From an uncultured Acidobacteriaceae bacterium (GTDB taxonomy: Bacteria > Acidobacteriota > Terriglobia > Terriglobales > Acidobacteriaceae): a stretch of 58,814 bases of DNA. Positions 33,985 through 42,037 of the stretch are shown here, in pieces (within the stretch, counting starts at the first letter, position 1; each line of letters begins with the position of its first letter). Made by a program: the position numbers and the translations under genes. The notes under the pieces were generated by a model, which worked only from the letters and a program-made list of their open reading frames with translations, searched no databases and had not been told where the DNA came from. The DNA lies in the NCBI GenBank assembly GCA_903849645.1, contig CAINJJ010000044.1:1-58814 (forward strand). Direction: 5' to 3'.

Positions 33985-34275
33985 TTACTGCGCCCCGCGC
34001 TCCCGTCGTAGCCGCTTCACCCGGTAGAAAATGGTCAACCCGGTAACCGTGCCGCAGGTCAGCAGGCTGGCGGCCATTCCCAGCAGGAGCGAGATGTCGC
34101 GCTCGTAGGCTCCGTGGACGATGCCGATGGCCTGGAGCACACTGAATCCCCCAAAGGTCACGAGGGAGATGCCTTCGTCGGTCTTCTTCCGCCAAACAGC
34201 CACAATCTGTGGCACAAACAGCAACGCATTGCCGATGAGCCCCAATCCGAACACCCACGCTACGATCTCCCGCAT
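33985..34275 (-). CDS. SemiSWEET-like PQ-loop transporter
   Basis: 96 residues from ATG 34275 (AGAGG about seven bases upstream). Three helices form one PQ-loop repeat: IVAWVFGLGLIGNALLFVPQI with the PQ motif, ISLVTFGGFSVLQAIGIVHG, and LLLGMAASLLTCGTVTGLTIF. The C-terminus is basic. SemiSWEETs dimerise to pass sugars down a gradient. The gene is on the strand opposite the nucleoside salvage genes, 24 bases after the CNT gene. Export of salvage-derived sugar is only a guess. Confidence 0.85.
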   Translation of the reverse strand: MREIVAWVFGLGLIGNALLFVPQIVAVWRKKTDEGISLVTFGGFSVLQAIGIVHGAYERDISLLLGMAASLLTCGTVTGLTIFYRVKRLRRERGAQ

Positions 34276-34701
34276 TCCGGCCTCTTCCCTTCTCTTTGAT
34301 GACGCGATGAGTCTTTTGAACAAGTCCTCGACGAGGTGAAATATTCCCTCGGAGGCTAAACAGGCTGCGGAAAAGGCCTGTCTTTGAGCGGAAACTCTCG
34401 AAAATGCCCCCCAGGGGCTAAAGCCCTGATGATTATATGGCACTTACGGCACGACTGAAGTCGTGCCCTGACACTTCGATGGCATTCATGGAGTTTTTCC
34501 GCAGCCTCTAAAGCCCACGTCTTTTCAGGGCTTTTCTTGGCACGACTAAAGGCGTGCCCTGACGCTTCGTGCCTTCCCCCATCGAGTCCTTCGCGGCCGG
34601 CAAAGCCTCTCGTTGATCTTGCTGCCTAGCGCGCGCGACTCAAAGGGTACGCCGGCCGTAGCCTTCCAAAGCGTGATCGACCATTGGCGTGGCGGACACC
34701 G
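34276..34701. repeat. intergenic palindromic repeat cluster
   Basis: This gap has no gene. GGCTGCGGAAAA (34363-34374) and its exact inverse TTTTCCGCAGCC (34495-34506) flank a 120-base core. Inside the core GGCACGACT (34448-34456) and AGTCGTGCC (34459-34467) form a perfect hairpin followed by CTGAC. A second, less perfect copy lies at 34539-34558 with the same CTGAC after it. Repeated words ggggctaaagccc (34413 onward) and ctaaagccc (34507 onward) are also seen. This looks like a REP/MITE-type element, probably repeated elsewhere in the genome. Confidence 0.7.
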
Positions 34702-34977
34702 CTACCCGCTCCTGCCAAATCGCAGCGCGTTCCGGGCTTTGGCGCGCGCGGCTTCTTCTTCGCGGCTGCGCGGCGGGGCGCTGGTCTGGAGCCCGGCGAG
34801 CAGGCGGGCCGAGGAGGCGGCAATTTCGTCGACCGCAGCTTCGAAGGCCGCTTCATTGGCCTTGGAGGGCTTGTTGAGGCCGCTGAGCTTGCGCACAAAC
34901 TGCAGCGACGCGGCGCGAATCTCTTCCGGGGTGACGGGCGGATCGAAGTTGAAGAGGATTTTGATGTTGCGGCACAT
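34702..34977 (-). CDS. DUF2277 family protein
   Basis: 91 residues from ATG 34977. It starts MCRNIKILFNFDPPVTPEEI, followed by RAASLQFVRKLSGLNKPSKA, an acidic-basic helix and TSAPPRSREEEAARAKARN. This matches the short DUF2277 proteins, whose function is unknown. Two Cys-free helical halves are predicted and there is no signal peptide. It is divergent from punA with about 130 bases between the starts. The longer ORF upstream of MCRN is unlikely to be used. Confidence 0.88.
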   Translation of the reverse strand: MCRNIKILFNFDPPVTPEEIRAASLQFVRKLSGLNKPSKANEAAFEAAVDEIAASSARLLAGLQTSAPPRSREEEAARAKARNALRFGRSG

Positions 34978-35110
34978 GGGGCGGCACCTCGCAGCTCTGC
35001 CAGGCATGGTCCGCAGGCCCGCCGGCGCACTCCTCCCATTGTCGGCGAATCAGGCGGCCACGGCCACGCCAATGGCTGTAGAATCTTCAAAGCATTTCGA
35101 CAGGGGACAA

Positions 35111-35995
35111 ATGAACTACTACGATCAGGTGGCGGAAGCTGCCGGCTTTCTGCGGGCCATGCTGGGCCCCATCAATCCGCGCATCGGCATGGTGCTCGGC
35201 TCCGGCCTGGGCGCGGTTGCGGGCGCCATCGCCTATCCCATTGTGGTGCCTTACGCGGAGATTCCCCACTTTCCCAAGTCCACGGTCGAGGGCCATACGG
35301 GCCGCATCGTGGCCGGTTACCTGGGCGGGGTTCCGGTGGCGGCGATGCAGGGCCGGGTGCACTACTACGAGGGCTACACGCCGCACCAGGTGACGTTTCC
35401 CATGCGCGCGCTGGGGGCTTTGGGGCTGCGGTCGGTGGTGCTGACCAACGCCGCGGGGGGCATCGCCGAGGGCTACAAGGTGGGTCAACTGGTGGCCCTG
35501 AGCGACCACATCAACATGATGGGCTGGAACCCGCTGGCCGGTCCCAACGAGCCGCGCTTCGCCGTCCGCCCCGGCGCCGGACTGCGCTTCTTTGACATGA
35601 CCGAGGCCTACTCCAAGGAGTTGCGCGCGCTGGCAAGGGAGGCCGCGGCCGAAGAGGGGTTCCCGCTCGAAGAGGGCGTCTATCTGGCCGTGAGCGGACC
35701 GAGCTTTGAGACGCCCGCGGAGATTCGCGCCTTCCGTGGCATGGGCGCCACCCTGGTGGGCATGTCCACGGTGCCGGAGACCATTGTGGCCCGGCACATG
35801 GGGATGGAGGTGCTTGGCCTGAGCTGCGTGACCAACCTGGCCGCCGGGCTGAGCCCGACTCCCCTGAGCCACGAGGAGGTCTACGAGGCCGGCCAGCGGG
35901 TGGAGCAGAGGCTGGTGAGGCTGCTGGAACGCATTGCGCCCCGCATGGCCGCACGGGTGGAAACCCCCTCCGAGGCGGCAGAGAGAGAGCTGTGA
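35111..35995 (+). CDS. punA: purine-nucleoside phosphorylase, trimeric type
   Basis: 294 residues from ATG 35111 (AGGGG about seven bases upstream). It cleaves inosine or guanosine with phosphate. Landmarks in order are MVLGSGLG (phosphate), HFPKSTVEGHTG, MQGRVHYYEGY, VVLTNAAGGI (purine/sugar), YLAVSGPSFETPAEIRAF (Glu near the purine), and GMSTVPETIVARHMGM. The trimeric family usually carries an Asn in the purine site; here it is seen in SCVTNLAAG. The frame is open back to 34613 without similarity. The stop overlaps udk as GTGA. Confidence 0.94.
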   Translation: MNYYDQVAEAAGFLRAMLGPINPRIGMVLGSGLGAVAGAIAYPIVVPYAEIPHFPKSTVEGHTGRIVAGYLGGVPVAAMQGRVHYYEGYTPHQVTFPMRALGALGLRSVVLTNAAGGIAEGYKVGQLVALSDHINMMGWNPLAGPNEPRFAVRPGAGLRFFDMTEAYSKELRALAREAAAEEGFPLEEGVYLAVSGPSFETPAEIRAFRGMGATLVGMSTVPETIVARHMGMEVLGLSCVTNLAAGLSPTPLSHEEVYEAGQRVEQRLVRLLERIAPRMAARVETPSEAAEREL

Positions 35996-36648
35996 CGAAG
36001 GGCGCGCGCGCCGGGCGGCTTCCCTTTCCGCCGGTGGTGTTGGCCGTGGCCGGCTGTTCGGGAAGCGGCAAGACCACACTGGCCGCCGAGCTGGTGCGGA
36101 CTCTGGGCGGGACGCACTTCAGCCTCGACCACTACTACCGCGACCTCTCGCACCTGCCGCCCGATGAGCGCGCCCGGCAGGACATGGACGACCCGGCCAT
36201 CGTGGAGAGCCCGCTGCTGGCCGCACACATCGGCGCACTGGCGCGGGGTGAGGTGATTGAGCGGCCGCTTTACGACTTCTCCACCTATAGCCGTATCGCG
36301 GACCAAACGGAGACCGTGGGCGCGGCGGGCTACCTGGTGGTCGAGGGCATCTTTTCGCTCTATTACCCGGAACTGCTCCCCCTCTACCAGTTTCGGATCT
36401 ATGTGGATGCGCCGGACGGAGTGTGCTTCGCACGGCGCGTGAAGCGCGACATCGAGCAGCGGGGGCGGACGCCGGAGTCGGTGCGGCTGCAGTACGAGGC
36501 CACGGTGCGGCCTTCGGGCGAGGCCTTTGTGCGGCCGACCCTGGCCAACGCGGACCTGGTGGTGGATGGGACCGGAGCGCTGGACTGGAAGGTCGAGCGG
36601 GTATTGAGCGAGATGCGCAAGCGAGGGTTGCTTCGGTTTCACGATTGA
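35992..36648 (+). CDS. udk: uridine kinase
   Basis: 218 residues from GTG 35992, coupled to punA by GTGA. It phosphorylates uridine or cytidine. The P-loop is GCSGSGKTT (21-29), the substrate-binding DHYYRDL follows (HFSLDHYYRD), and then PLYDFSTYSR with a typical phosphate/lid Arg. VVVEGIFSLYYPEL and IYVDAPDGVCFARRVKRDIEQRGRT form the second half. It completes the salvage set with cdd, deoA and the CNT transporter. Confidence 0.92.
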   Translation: MTKGARAGRLPFPPVVLAVAGCSGSGKTTLAAELVRTLGGTHFSLDHYYRDLSHLPPDERARQDMDDPAIVESPLLAAHIGALARGEVIERPLYDFSTYSRIADQTETVGAAGYLVVEGIFSLYYPELLPLYQFRIYVDAPDGVCFARRVKRDIEQRGRTPESVRLQYEATVRPSGEAFVRPTLANADLVVDGTGALDWKVERVLSEMRKRGLLRFHD

Positions 36649-36695
36649 TTTCGTCCAACAATGAGTAAGCAGGCAGGTGCATTTACCAAAGTTTC

Positions 36696-37217
36696 ATGAG
36701 AGAACTATCACCTGCCGTGATGCGTACCGATAGTGTGAGCATGATGGTCAAGCGCGCCCTCAATTCGATGAAGCTCAAGGTCTCACTATGGCTGCGCCAG
36801 GGAGTGACGCCGCGTCGGCTGGCGCTGACGCTTTCCCTGGGCTTCGCCATCGGGTGTATTCCGATCCTGGGCATTCCCACCGGTTTGTGCGCCCTTCTGG
36901 CGGTGATTCTGCGCTTGAACCTGCCTGCGATTCAGGCGGCCAATTACGCCGTGATGCCGCTTCAGGTGGCGCTGATTGTGCCCTTTGTGCGGCTTGGCGG
37001 GAAGTTGTTCGGCATGGGGGCGGGGCGTTCGGTGAATCTCGGAGCGCTGATACACAGCTCTCCGCTGCACGTGATTTCGCAGATGGGCGGGCTGGCGGGG
37101 CAGGCTCTGCTGGCCTGGCTGGTGCTGGCCGTACCGGCAGTTGCGCTGATGACCTGGACGCTGACCGTAGTGCTGAGGAAGATTCCGGCTGTGGCCGCGG
37201 CTGAAGCGGGGGACTGA
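36696..37217 (+). CDS. DUF2062 membrane protein
   Basis: 173 residues; ATG 36696 is the first of several close Met codons. The DUF2062 core is recognised in GVTPRRLALTLSLGFAIGCI, PILGIPTGLCALLAVILRLN and LPAIQAANYAVMPLQ. Three to four membrane helices follow, with an Ala/Leu-rich last helix around 130-160. The function of the family is unknown; it is often found beside glycosyltransferase genes in other bacteria. Here it follows udk by 47 bases on the same strand and is convergent with rpoZ. Confidence 0.85.
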   Translation: MRELSPAVMRTDSVSMMVKRALNSMKLKVSLWLRQGVTPRRLALTLSLGFAIGCIPILGIPTGLCALLAVILRLNLPAIQAANYAVMPLQVALIVPFVRLGGKLFGMGAGRSVNLGALIHSSPLHVISQMGGLAGQALLAWLVLAVPAVALMTWTLTVVLRKIPAVAAAEAGD

Positions 37218-37349
37218 GGCGGGGCTTTCCGGCAATCGGACAGGGCGCCAAGGCGGAAGAAGCCGCGCGGAAGTGCAAAGGCGTAAGCTGGCCGCGTGAA
37301 CAGAGCGCGCATGGCGCGGTGAGAAGGCCCGAGACTCGACAGGGTCCGA

Positions 37350-37577
37350 TCAGCCCAGAATGGGGATTCCGATGTCTCCGATGAGCGGCTTGACGACATC
37401 AACGTCGGCCTTGACGTAGGCGATCTTGCCTGCTTCGATCTCATCCTGAGCGATGCGGCAGACCTTGTTGGAGGGGCTCGACACCAGGGCATGGGAACCC
37501 GCCTGAAGCTGGCGGGCGCGGCGCGCAGCCACCAGAACCTTGCGATAGTTCGAATCGAATTGGGTTTCAATCATCAT
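37350..37577 (-). CDS. rpoZ: RNA polymerase omega subunit
   Basis: 75 residues starting MMIETQFDSNYRKVLVAARR. The omega core is seen in NYRKVLVAARRARQLQAG and the second half IAQDEIEAGKIAYVKAD. Omega helps fold beta-prime and binds (p)ppGpp together with it. The short form fits acidobacterial and other compact omegas. ATG 37577 lies inside the 3' end of gmk (11-base overlap) with GAGGA before it, so it is coupled to gmk. It is the last gene of the msbA-yicC-gmk-rpoZ strand. Confidence 0.8.
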   Translation of the reverse strand: MMIETQFDSNYRKVLVAARRARQLQAGSHALVSSPSNKVCRIAQDEIEAGKIAYVKADVDVVKPLIGDIGIPILG

Positions 37578-38307
37578 CGGGGTCCTCGTCAAAGGGTAGG
37601 TCCTGCTGGCCGGAGGAGCCAATAATACCAAAAGCCTCGAGTACCGGGTTCAGCCTCTCCAGGGAGTTGCTTTGCCGGCAGGCCGCCGCCACTTCCAAAA
37701 CCCGGCGCGAGCGGTAGGCGATGGGTTCATCGTTACGGTAGAAGCGCTCGGCTTGCACAATCGCTTCCAACTGGGCCACCGCGCGGTCCAGGATGTCATT
37801 GACCAGAATATAGCCGTACTCGCGATAATTCTCAATCTCGCGGCTGGCCTCGCTGAGGCGGCGGTAGAGTTCGGCCTCGTTGACCACGCCTTCGGCGCGG
37901 CTTCGATTACGCAGGCGGGTGCGCAGCACCTTGGGGTTGGGCGGCAGCACAAAGATGCTGACCGCTTCCGGCATGGTGCGGCGCACCTGCGCCGCGCCCT
38001 GCACATCGATGTCGAGGACGAGATCGTGGCCTTCGCGGCGGGCTTCATCGAGAGACTGGCGGGCGGTGCCGTAGTAGTTGCCGAAGACCTCGGCGTGCTC
38101 CAGAAACTCCCCGGCGGCGATCATACGCTCGAACTCCTCGCGCGTGGTGAAGTGGTATTCGCGCCCGTCCTGCTCGGAGCCGCGCGGCGCGCGGGTGGTC
38201 CACGAGACAGAGAACTCGATGCCGCTCAACTGTTTGCGAACTTCGCTGACCAGTGTGCTCTTGCCCGATCCGGAAGGCGCCGAGATGATGAAGAGAATAC
38301 CTGCCAC
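37567..38307 (-). CDS. gmk: guanylate kinase
   Basis: 246 residues, longer than the usual 205-210 because of an extended C-terminal tail (about 210-246, ending DEDPDDD). The P-loop is SAPSGSGKST (9-18). The GMP site is seen in SVSWTTRAPRGSEQDGREYHF and FLEHAEVFGNYYG, and DIDVQGAAQVR and the RLRNRSRAE lid Arg segment follow. It makes GDP from GMP. The Asp-rich end is fixed partly by its overlap with rpoZ. The gap to yicC is 140 bases. Confidence 0.95.
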   Translation of the reverse strand: MAGILFIISAPSGSGKSTLVSEVRKQLSGIEFSVSWTTRAPRGSEQDGREYHFTTREEFERMIAAGEFLEHAEVFGNYYGTARQSLDEARREGHDLVLDIDVQGAAQVRRTMPEAVSIFVLPPNPKVLRTRLRNRSRAEGVVNEAELYRRLSEASREIENYREYGYILVNDILDRAVAQLEAIVQAERFYRNDEPIAYRSRRVLEVAAACRQSNSLERLNPVLEAFGIIGSSGQQDLPFDEDPDDD

Positions 38308-38447
38308 GTCTTATTTTCCTTTTTGGGAATCGCTGGACGGGCAGTCGCGGGAGGTGCGGCTGGCTGCGGCCATTCCCGCCGGGGCGCAGTCCCCGGCATG
38401 GTTGATTTCAGCTTGGCGAGGCGCTTGGTGCGCCGCCAAAGGCGCTG

Positions 38448-39347
38448 CTATTCCAGGTTCTGAATCTGTTCGCGGGCCTTTTCAATCTCGGTCTTCATGG
38501 CCAGGCCCAGTTCGGTAATCAGGGTGCCCTTGCCGCCGACGCCGCCAGTCTTCGAGAGCAAGGTATTGGCTTCGCGGTTCATCTCCTGCAAGAGAAAGTC
38601 GAGCTTTTTGCCGATCTCTCCGCCGGCTGTCAGCAGTTCGCGGAAGTGATCGATATGCGTGGTCATGCGGGCGAGCTCTTCAGAGACGTCGCTGCGCTCG
38701 ACGAGCACGGCCACCTCTTCGAGCAGACGCTGGCGACTGAATTCGGCTCCGGCGGCTGCCTCGAGGCGCTGCGTGAGCCGCTCCTGGTGGCGCTGCTCGA
38801 CCTCGGGCCGCAGCGCGGCCACGCCTTCATTGGCTGCGGCAAGGCGGTCGAGCGTTGCGTGGAGCACGGCTTCCAGTGCCTCGCCCTCGCGGGCGCGCAT
38901 GATCTTGAGCTGGTCGAGCAGGGGGCCGATTTCGCGGCGGACGGCTGCCGCCAAAGCTTCAAGGTCTTCGTCGCCGTTGGAGCGGTTTTCCGACTGCAGG
39001 GCGCCGGGGAGCCGGAGAGCTGCGTTGAGGTCGGGCTGGCCGCCGAGTCCGTGCTCTTCACGGGCGGCGGCAAAGGCGGCCAGGTAGTTATCGACCAGTT
39101 CGCGATTGTAGCCCGCCTTCTGCTGGCTGGTCCGGTCCACGGAGAGGGTCAGGTCCACATGGCCGCGGATGAGGGCGTCCTTGAGGGTCTTGCGCAACTC
39201 CATTTCGAGCGCGTCGAGGCCCGCGGGCAGGCGCAACTGCACGTCGAGAAAGCGATGATTGACGCTCTTGAGGCTGAGCGTGCAACTGAGCTGGCCGTGC
39301 ACCTGAATCTGGGTGCGCGCAAACCCGGTCATGGAGTAAATCGGCAT
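38448..39347 (-). CDS. yicC: YicC family endoribonuclease-like stress protein
   Basis: 299 residues from ATG 39347 (AAGGA eight bases upstream). The N-terminus MPIYSMTGFART, the SLKSVNHRFLDVQLRLPAG segment and the C-terminal DUF1732-type block (GGEIGKKLDFLLQEMNREA, NTLLSKTG) are hallmarks. YicC is implicated in small-RNA turnover and cell viability in other bacteria. It is placed between msbA (stop four bases before the start region) and gmk, a common order. The ORF's first 94 codons before this Met overlap msbA out of frame and are not used. Confidence 0.92.
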   Translation of the reverse strand: MPIYSMTGFARTQIQVHGQLSCTLSLKSVNHRFLDVQLRLPAGLDALEMELRKTLKDALIRGHVDLTLSVDRTSQQKAGYNRELVDNYLAAFAAAREEHGLGGQPDLNAALRLPGALQSENRSNGDEDLEALAAAVRREIGPLLDQLKIMRAREGEALEAVLHATLDRLAAANEGVAALRPEVEQRHQERLTQRLEAAAGAEFSRQRLLEEVAVLVERSDVSEELARMTTHIDHFRELLTAGGEIGKKLDFLLQEMNREANTLLSKTGGVGGKGTLITELGLAMKTEIEKAREQIQNLE

Positions 39348-39351
39348 GATG

Positions 39352-41229
39352 CTATTCCTTTGCGAGGGAGGGCTCCAGGGCGGTGAGCAGCGGGTCCTGC
39401 GCCTGGGTCTCCGGCATATCCATGAACTGCAGTTGATAGAGCTTTTGATAGGTGGGCGAGGTGGTGAGGAGGTCGTCATGCGAGGCGACGGCGGTGATGC
39501 GGCCGTCTTCAAGCACGGCGATGCGGTTGGCGCGCCGGATGGTGCCGAGGCGGTGGGCGATGACCAGCACGGTGCGGTTCTGCATGAGGTTGGCCAGCGC
39601 AATCTGGACCAGTGATTCGCTCTCCGCATCGAGGGACGAGGTGGCTTCGTCGAGGATCAGGATGGGCGCATCCTTGAGGATGGCGCGGGCGATGGCCAGC
39701 CGCTGCCGCTCGCCGCCGCTGAGCCGGAAGCCCTTTTCCCCGATGACCGTGTCGTAGCCCTGGGGCATGCGCAGGATGAAGTCGTGGGCCAGCGCGTTCT
39801 GCGCGGCCTTGACCACCAGTTCGGTCTTTACGTCGGGCTGTCCGTAGGCGATGTTGTTGCGCACCGTGTCATTGAAGAGGATGGTCTCCTGCGTGACCTG
39901 GGCCACCTGGCGGCGGAGTGAGCCGAGGGTGAGGTCGCGCAGGTCGTGGCCGTCGATGAGGATGCGGCCCGAGGTGACGTCAAAGAAGCGGGGAATGAGA
40001 TTGACCAGGGTGGATTTGCCCGCGCCGGAGGGGCCGACAAGAGCCAGCACCTCGCCTGCCTGCACGTCCAGATCGACGTTGTGCAGAATCTGGTGTTCGC
40101 CTTCCTCGGTGGAGTAGGAGAAGCCCACGTTCTCAAACTGCACCGAGCTCTTGAAGCCCTTCAGGTTGATGGCGTGGGGCTTTTCCTTCACGTCGTCCTT
40201 GGCGTCAAAGAAGGCGAAGATGGACTGCGAGGCGCCGATGGACTGCTGGAAGCTGTTGTAGAAGTAGGCGAACTTGCGCACCGGGTCGTAGAGCTTGAAG
40301 AGCAGGATGATGAAGGCGCCGAAGATGCCCATGGTCATGTGGCCGTGCATGATCTCGTTGCGGCCGATGAAGAGGAACATGGCAATGGCGACTGCGCCGA
40401 TGGAGTCCATGAGGGGCGAGCTGATGGACTGGATGCGCACGTTCCGGAGGTTGGCGCGGAAGAGGCGCTTGGCGGCCTTGCGGAAGCGGAGGATCTCCCA
40501 CAGTTCGGTGTTGAAGGCCTTGACGATGCGGTTGCCGGTGACTGTCTCGTGAAGGATGTTCTGGATTTCGGCCAGCTTGTCCTGGCCGGAGCGGGTGCGG
40601 GTGCGCACTTCCCTGCCGATCTTGCGCGCCGAGGTCACCACCACGGGCACAAACAGGAGGAGCGCCCAGCTCAGGTAGCCGCCAAGCTTGACGACAAACA
40701 CCAACCCCACCAGGAAGGTAAAGAACTGCTGCAGAAACTCGCCGATGACCGAACTGAGGGCGAATTGCACCCGGTCCACGTCGTTGATGAGCGTGGAGAG
40801 GATGGTGCCGGTGGCGTGCTTGTGGAAGAAGCTCGACGAACGCCGCATGGTGGCTTCGTAGAGGTGGTTGCGGAGGTCGGTGATGGTGCCGAAGCCGGCG
40901 TAGTTGACCAGGTAAGTGCCGAGGTAGTCGCACAGCCCCTTGAGGAGCGTGGAGAGCACGAGGGCAAAAGCCACCACGTTCCAGGCGTTGTGCATGTGGA
41001 TGAAGGGCGGAACAAGCTGGCGCAGGTCAAAGTGCCAGTTGCTCCTGGGCAGCCCGAGCAGGATGGGCCCTTCGGGCGCATCGGGCCGGAGAACCTGGTC
41101 AAAGATGGGCTGGAAGAGGAGGACGCGGAAGGTGTCAAGCGCGCCGACCATCGCCAGCAGCAGCACGCCCGGCAGCCATTGCAGCGTGTATGGAAGCCCA
41201 TAGCGCAGGAGGCGCAGGATTCTTTTCAT
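39352..41229 (-). CDS. msbA: MsbA-like ABC exporter, lipid-type
   Basis: 625 residues from ATG 41229. About six membrane helices lie in residues 15-320, with coupling motifs in TITDLRNHLYEATMRRSS. The nucleotide-binding domain (about 370-600) has Walker A GPSGAGKST, signature LSGGERQRLAIARAIL, Walker B ILILDEATSSLD and the H-loop IAHRLGTIRRA. The half-transporter forms homodimers and, by similarity, probably flips lipid A or related lipids across the inner membrane. The GmhB-like gene is divergent 97 bases away, which fits an LPS link. Confidence 0.9.
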   Translation of the reverse strand: MKRILRLLRYGLPYTLQWLPGVLLLAMVGALDTFRVLLFQPIFDQVLRPDAPEGPILLGLPRSNWHFDLRQLVPPFIHMHNAWNVVAFALVLSTLLKGLCDYLGTYLVNYAGFGTITDLRNHLYEATMRRSSSFFHKHATGTILSTLINDVDRVQFALSSVIGEFLQQFFTFLVGLVFVVKLGGYLSWALLLFVPVVVTSARKIGREVRTRTRSGQDKLAEIQNILHETVTGNRIVKAFNTELWEILRFRKAAKRLFRANLRNVRIQSISSPLMDSIGAVAIAMFLFIGRNEIMHGHMTMGIFGAFIILLFKLYDPVRKFAYFYNSFQQSIGASQSIFAFFDAKDDVKEKPHAINLKGFKSSVQFENVGFSYSTEEGEHQILHNVDLDVQAGEVLALVGPSGAGKSTLVNLIPRFFDVTSGRILIDGHDLRDLTLGSLRRQVAQVTQETILFNDTVRNNIAYGQPDVKTELVVKAAQNALAHDFILRMPQGYDTVIGEKGFRLSGGERQRLAIARAILKDAPILILDEATSSLDAESESLVQIALANLMQNRTVLVIAHRLGTIRRANRIAVLEDGRITAVASHDDLLTTSPTYQKLYQLQFMDMPETQAQDPLLTALEPSLAKE

Positions 41230-41326
41230 GCCGGTTGAACCGCCTGGCGGACGCAAGACCCCATTCCGGTATTGTATCCGGCGGCGGCTGCCGGGGGGCG
41301 GTTGCGGCCCTTGGTATCATGGCGGG

Positions 41327-41926
41327 GTGCAGAAGCCCGCAGAGATTGACGCCGCACCCCGCCTGAGCACGGTATTCCTGGACCGCGACGGGGTGATCAA
41401 CGAGAAGATGCCCGAGGGCCGCTACGTGACGCGGTGGGAGGAGTTTCACCTGCTTGCGGGCGTCGCGGAGGCCATAGCGGGGCTCAATCGCGCCGGGCTG
41501 CGGGTGATTGTGGTTTCAAACCAGCGGGGGGTGGCGCTGGGGCTCTACAGCGCCGCGGATGTGGATGCCATTCACGCGCGGCTGCAGGAGACGCTTGAGC
41601 CGCTCGGGGCTCATGTGGATGGCTTCTACTATTGCCCGCACGACAAGGGGCAATGCGCCTGCCGCAAGCCGCTTGGCGGGCTCTTTGAGCAGGCTAAGGC
41701 CGAAGCCCCTGCGATTTCCGCCGAGACGAGCGTGATGGTCGGCGACTCGCTCTCTGACATCGAGTTTGGGCGGCGGCTGGGGATGCGCACAATCTTCATC
41801 GAGGGCGACCCGCAGCGGCGCAAGCCGGGAGGCGAGGCCGCGGCAGAGCTGGCGGGGACGCGAGCCGCGTCGCTTCCCGAGGCCGTGAAATTATTGCTTC
41901 CCGGTTCTAACCGGACCCGACCTTAG
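41327..41926 (+). CDS. gmhB: GmhB-like heptose bisphosphate phosphatase (HAD-IIIA)
   Basis: 199 residues from GTG 41327. The HAD motifs are FLDRDGVIN (catalytic Asp pair), VVSNQRGV (Ser/Thr) and MVGDSLSDIEFG (acidic). A zinc loop, CPHDKGQCACRKP, is typical of histidinol/heptose phosphatases of the GmhB family. It would remove the 7-phosphate of heptose-1,7-bisphosphate for LPS core synthesis. The start is uncertain: a nearby ATG at 41319 is in another frame and no clear ribosome site precedes the GTG. Its TAG stop begins a long palindrome. Confidence 0.85.
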   Translation: MQKPAEIDAAPRLSTVFLDRDGVINEKMPEGRYVTRWEEFHLLAGVAEAIAGLNRAGLRVIVVSNQRGVALGLYSAADVDAIHARLQETLEPLGAHVDGFYYCPHDKGQCACRKPLGGLFEQAKAEAPAISAETSVMVGDSLSDIEFGRRLGMRTIFIEGDPQRRKPGGEAAAELAGTRAASLPEAVKLLLPGSNRTRP

Positions 41927-42037
41927 AGCCATTTTCCAAAATTGTGTAGACCGAACTTTGCCGGCATCCCACCCATTGCGCTGGAAAACGCGCAATGGAT
42001 GCGGCACAGGGGTCTAAAGCAAATCCGAAAATGCTCT
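41925..42037. repeat. long palindrome spanning two convergent stop codons
   Basis: An imperfect inverted repeat of about 27 bases has arms at 41925-41952 and 42011-42037. Inside it, a shorter nest pairs 41959-41981 with 41990-42006, including the perfect 9-base stem CCATTGCGC/GCGCAATGG around an 8-base loop. The outer arms begin with the TAG stop of gmhB (41924-41926) and the TAG stop of the E1 gene (plus-strand CTA 42036-42038). It could fold as a large hairpin in either transcript. It may be a mobile or REP-type element, or serve as a terminator. Confidence 0.8.

Noticed and set aside
39348..39629. A longer N-terminus for YicC
   Set aside because: It overlaps the msbA 3' end out of frame and lies before the MPIYSMTGFA start that has a ribosome site.
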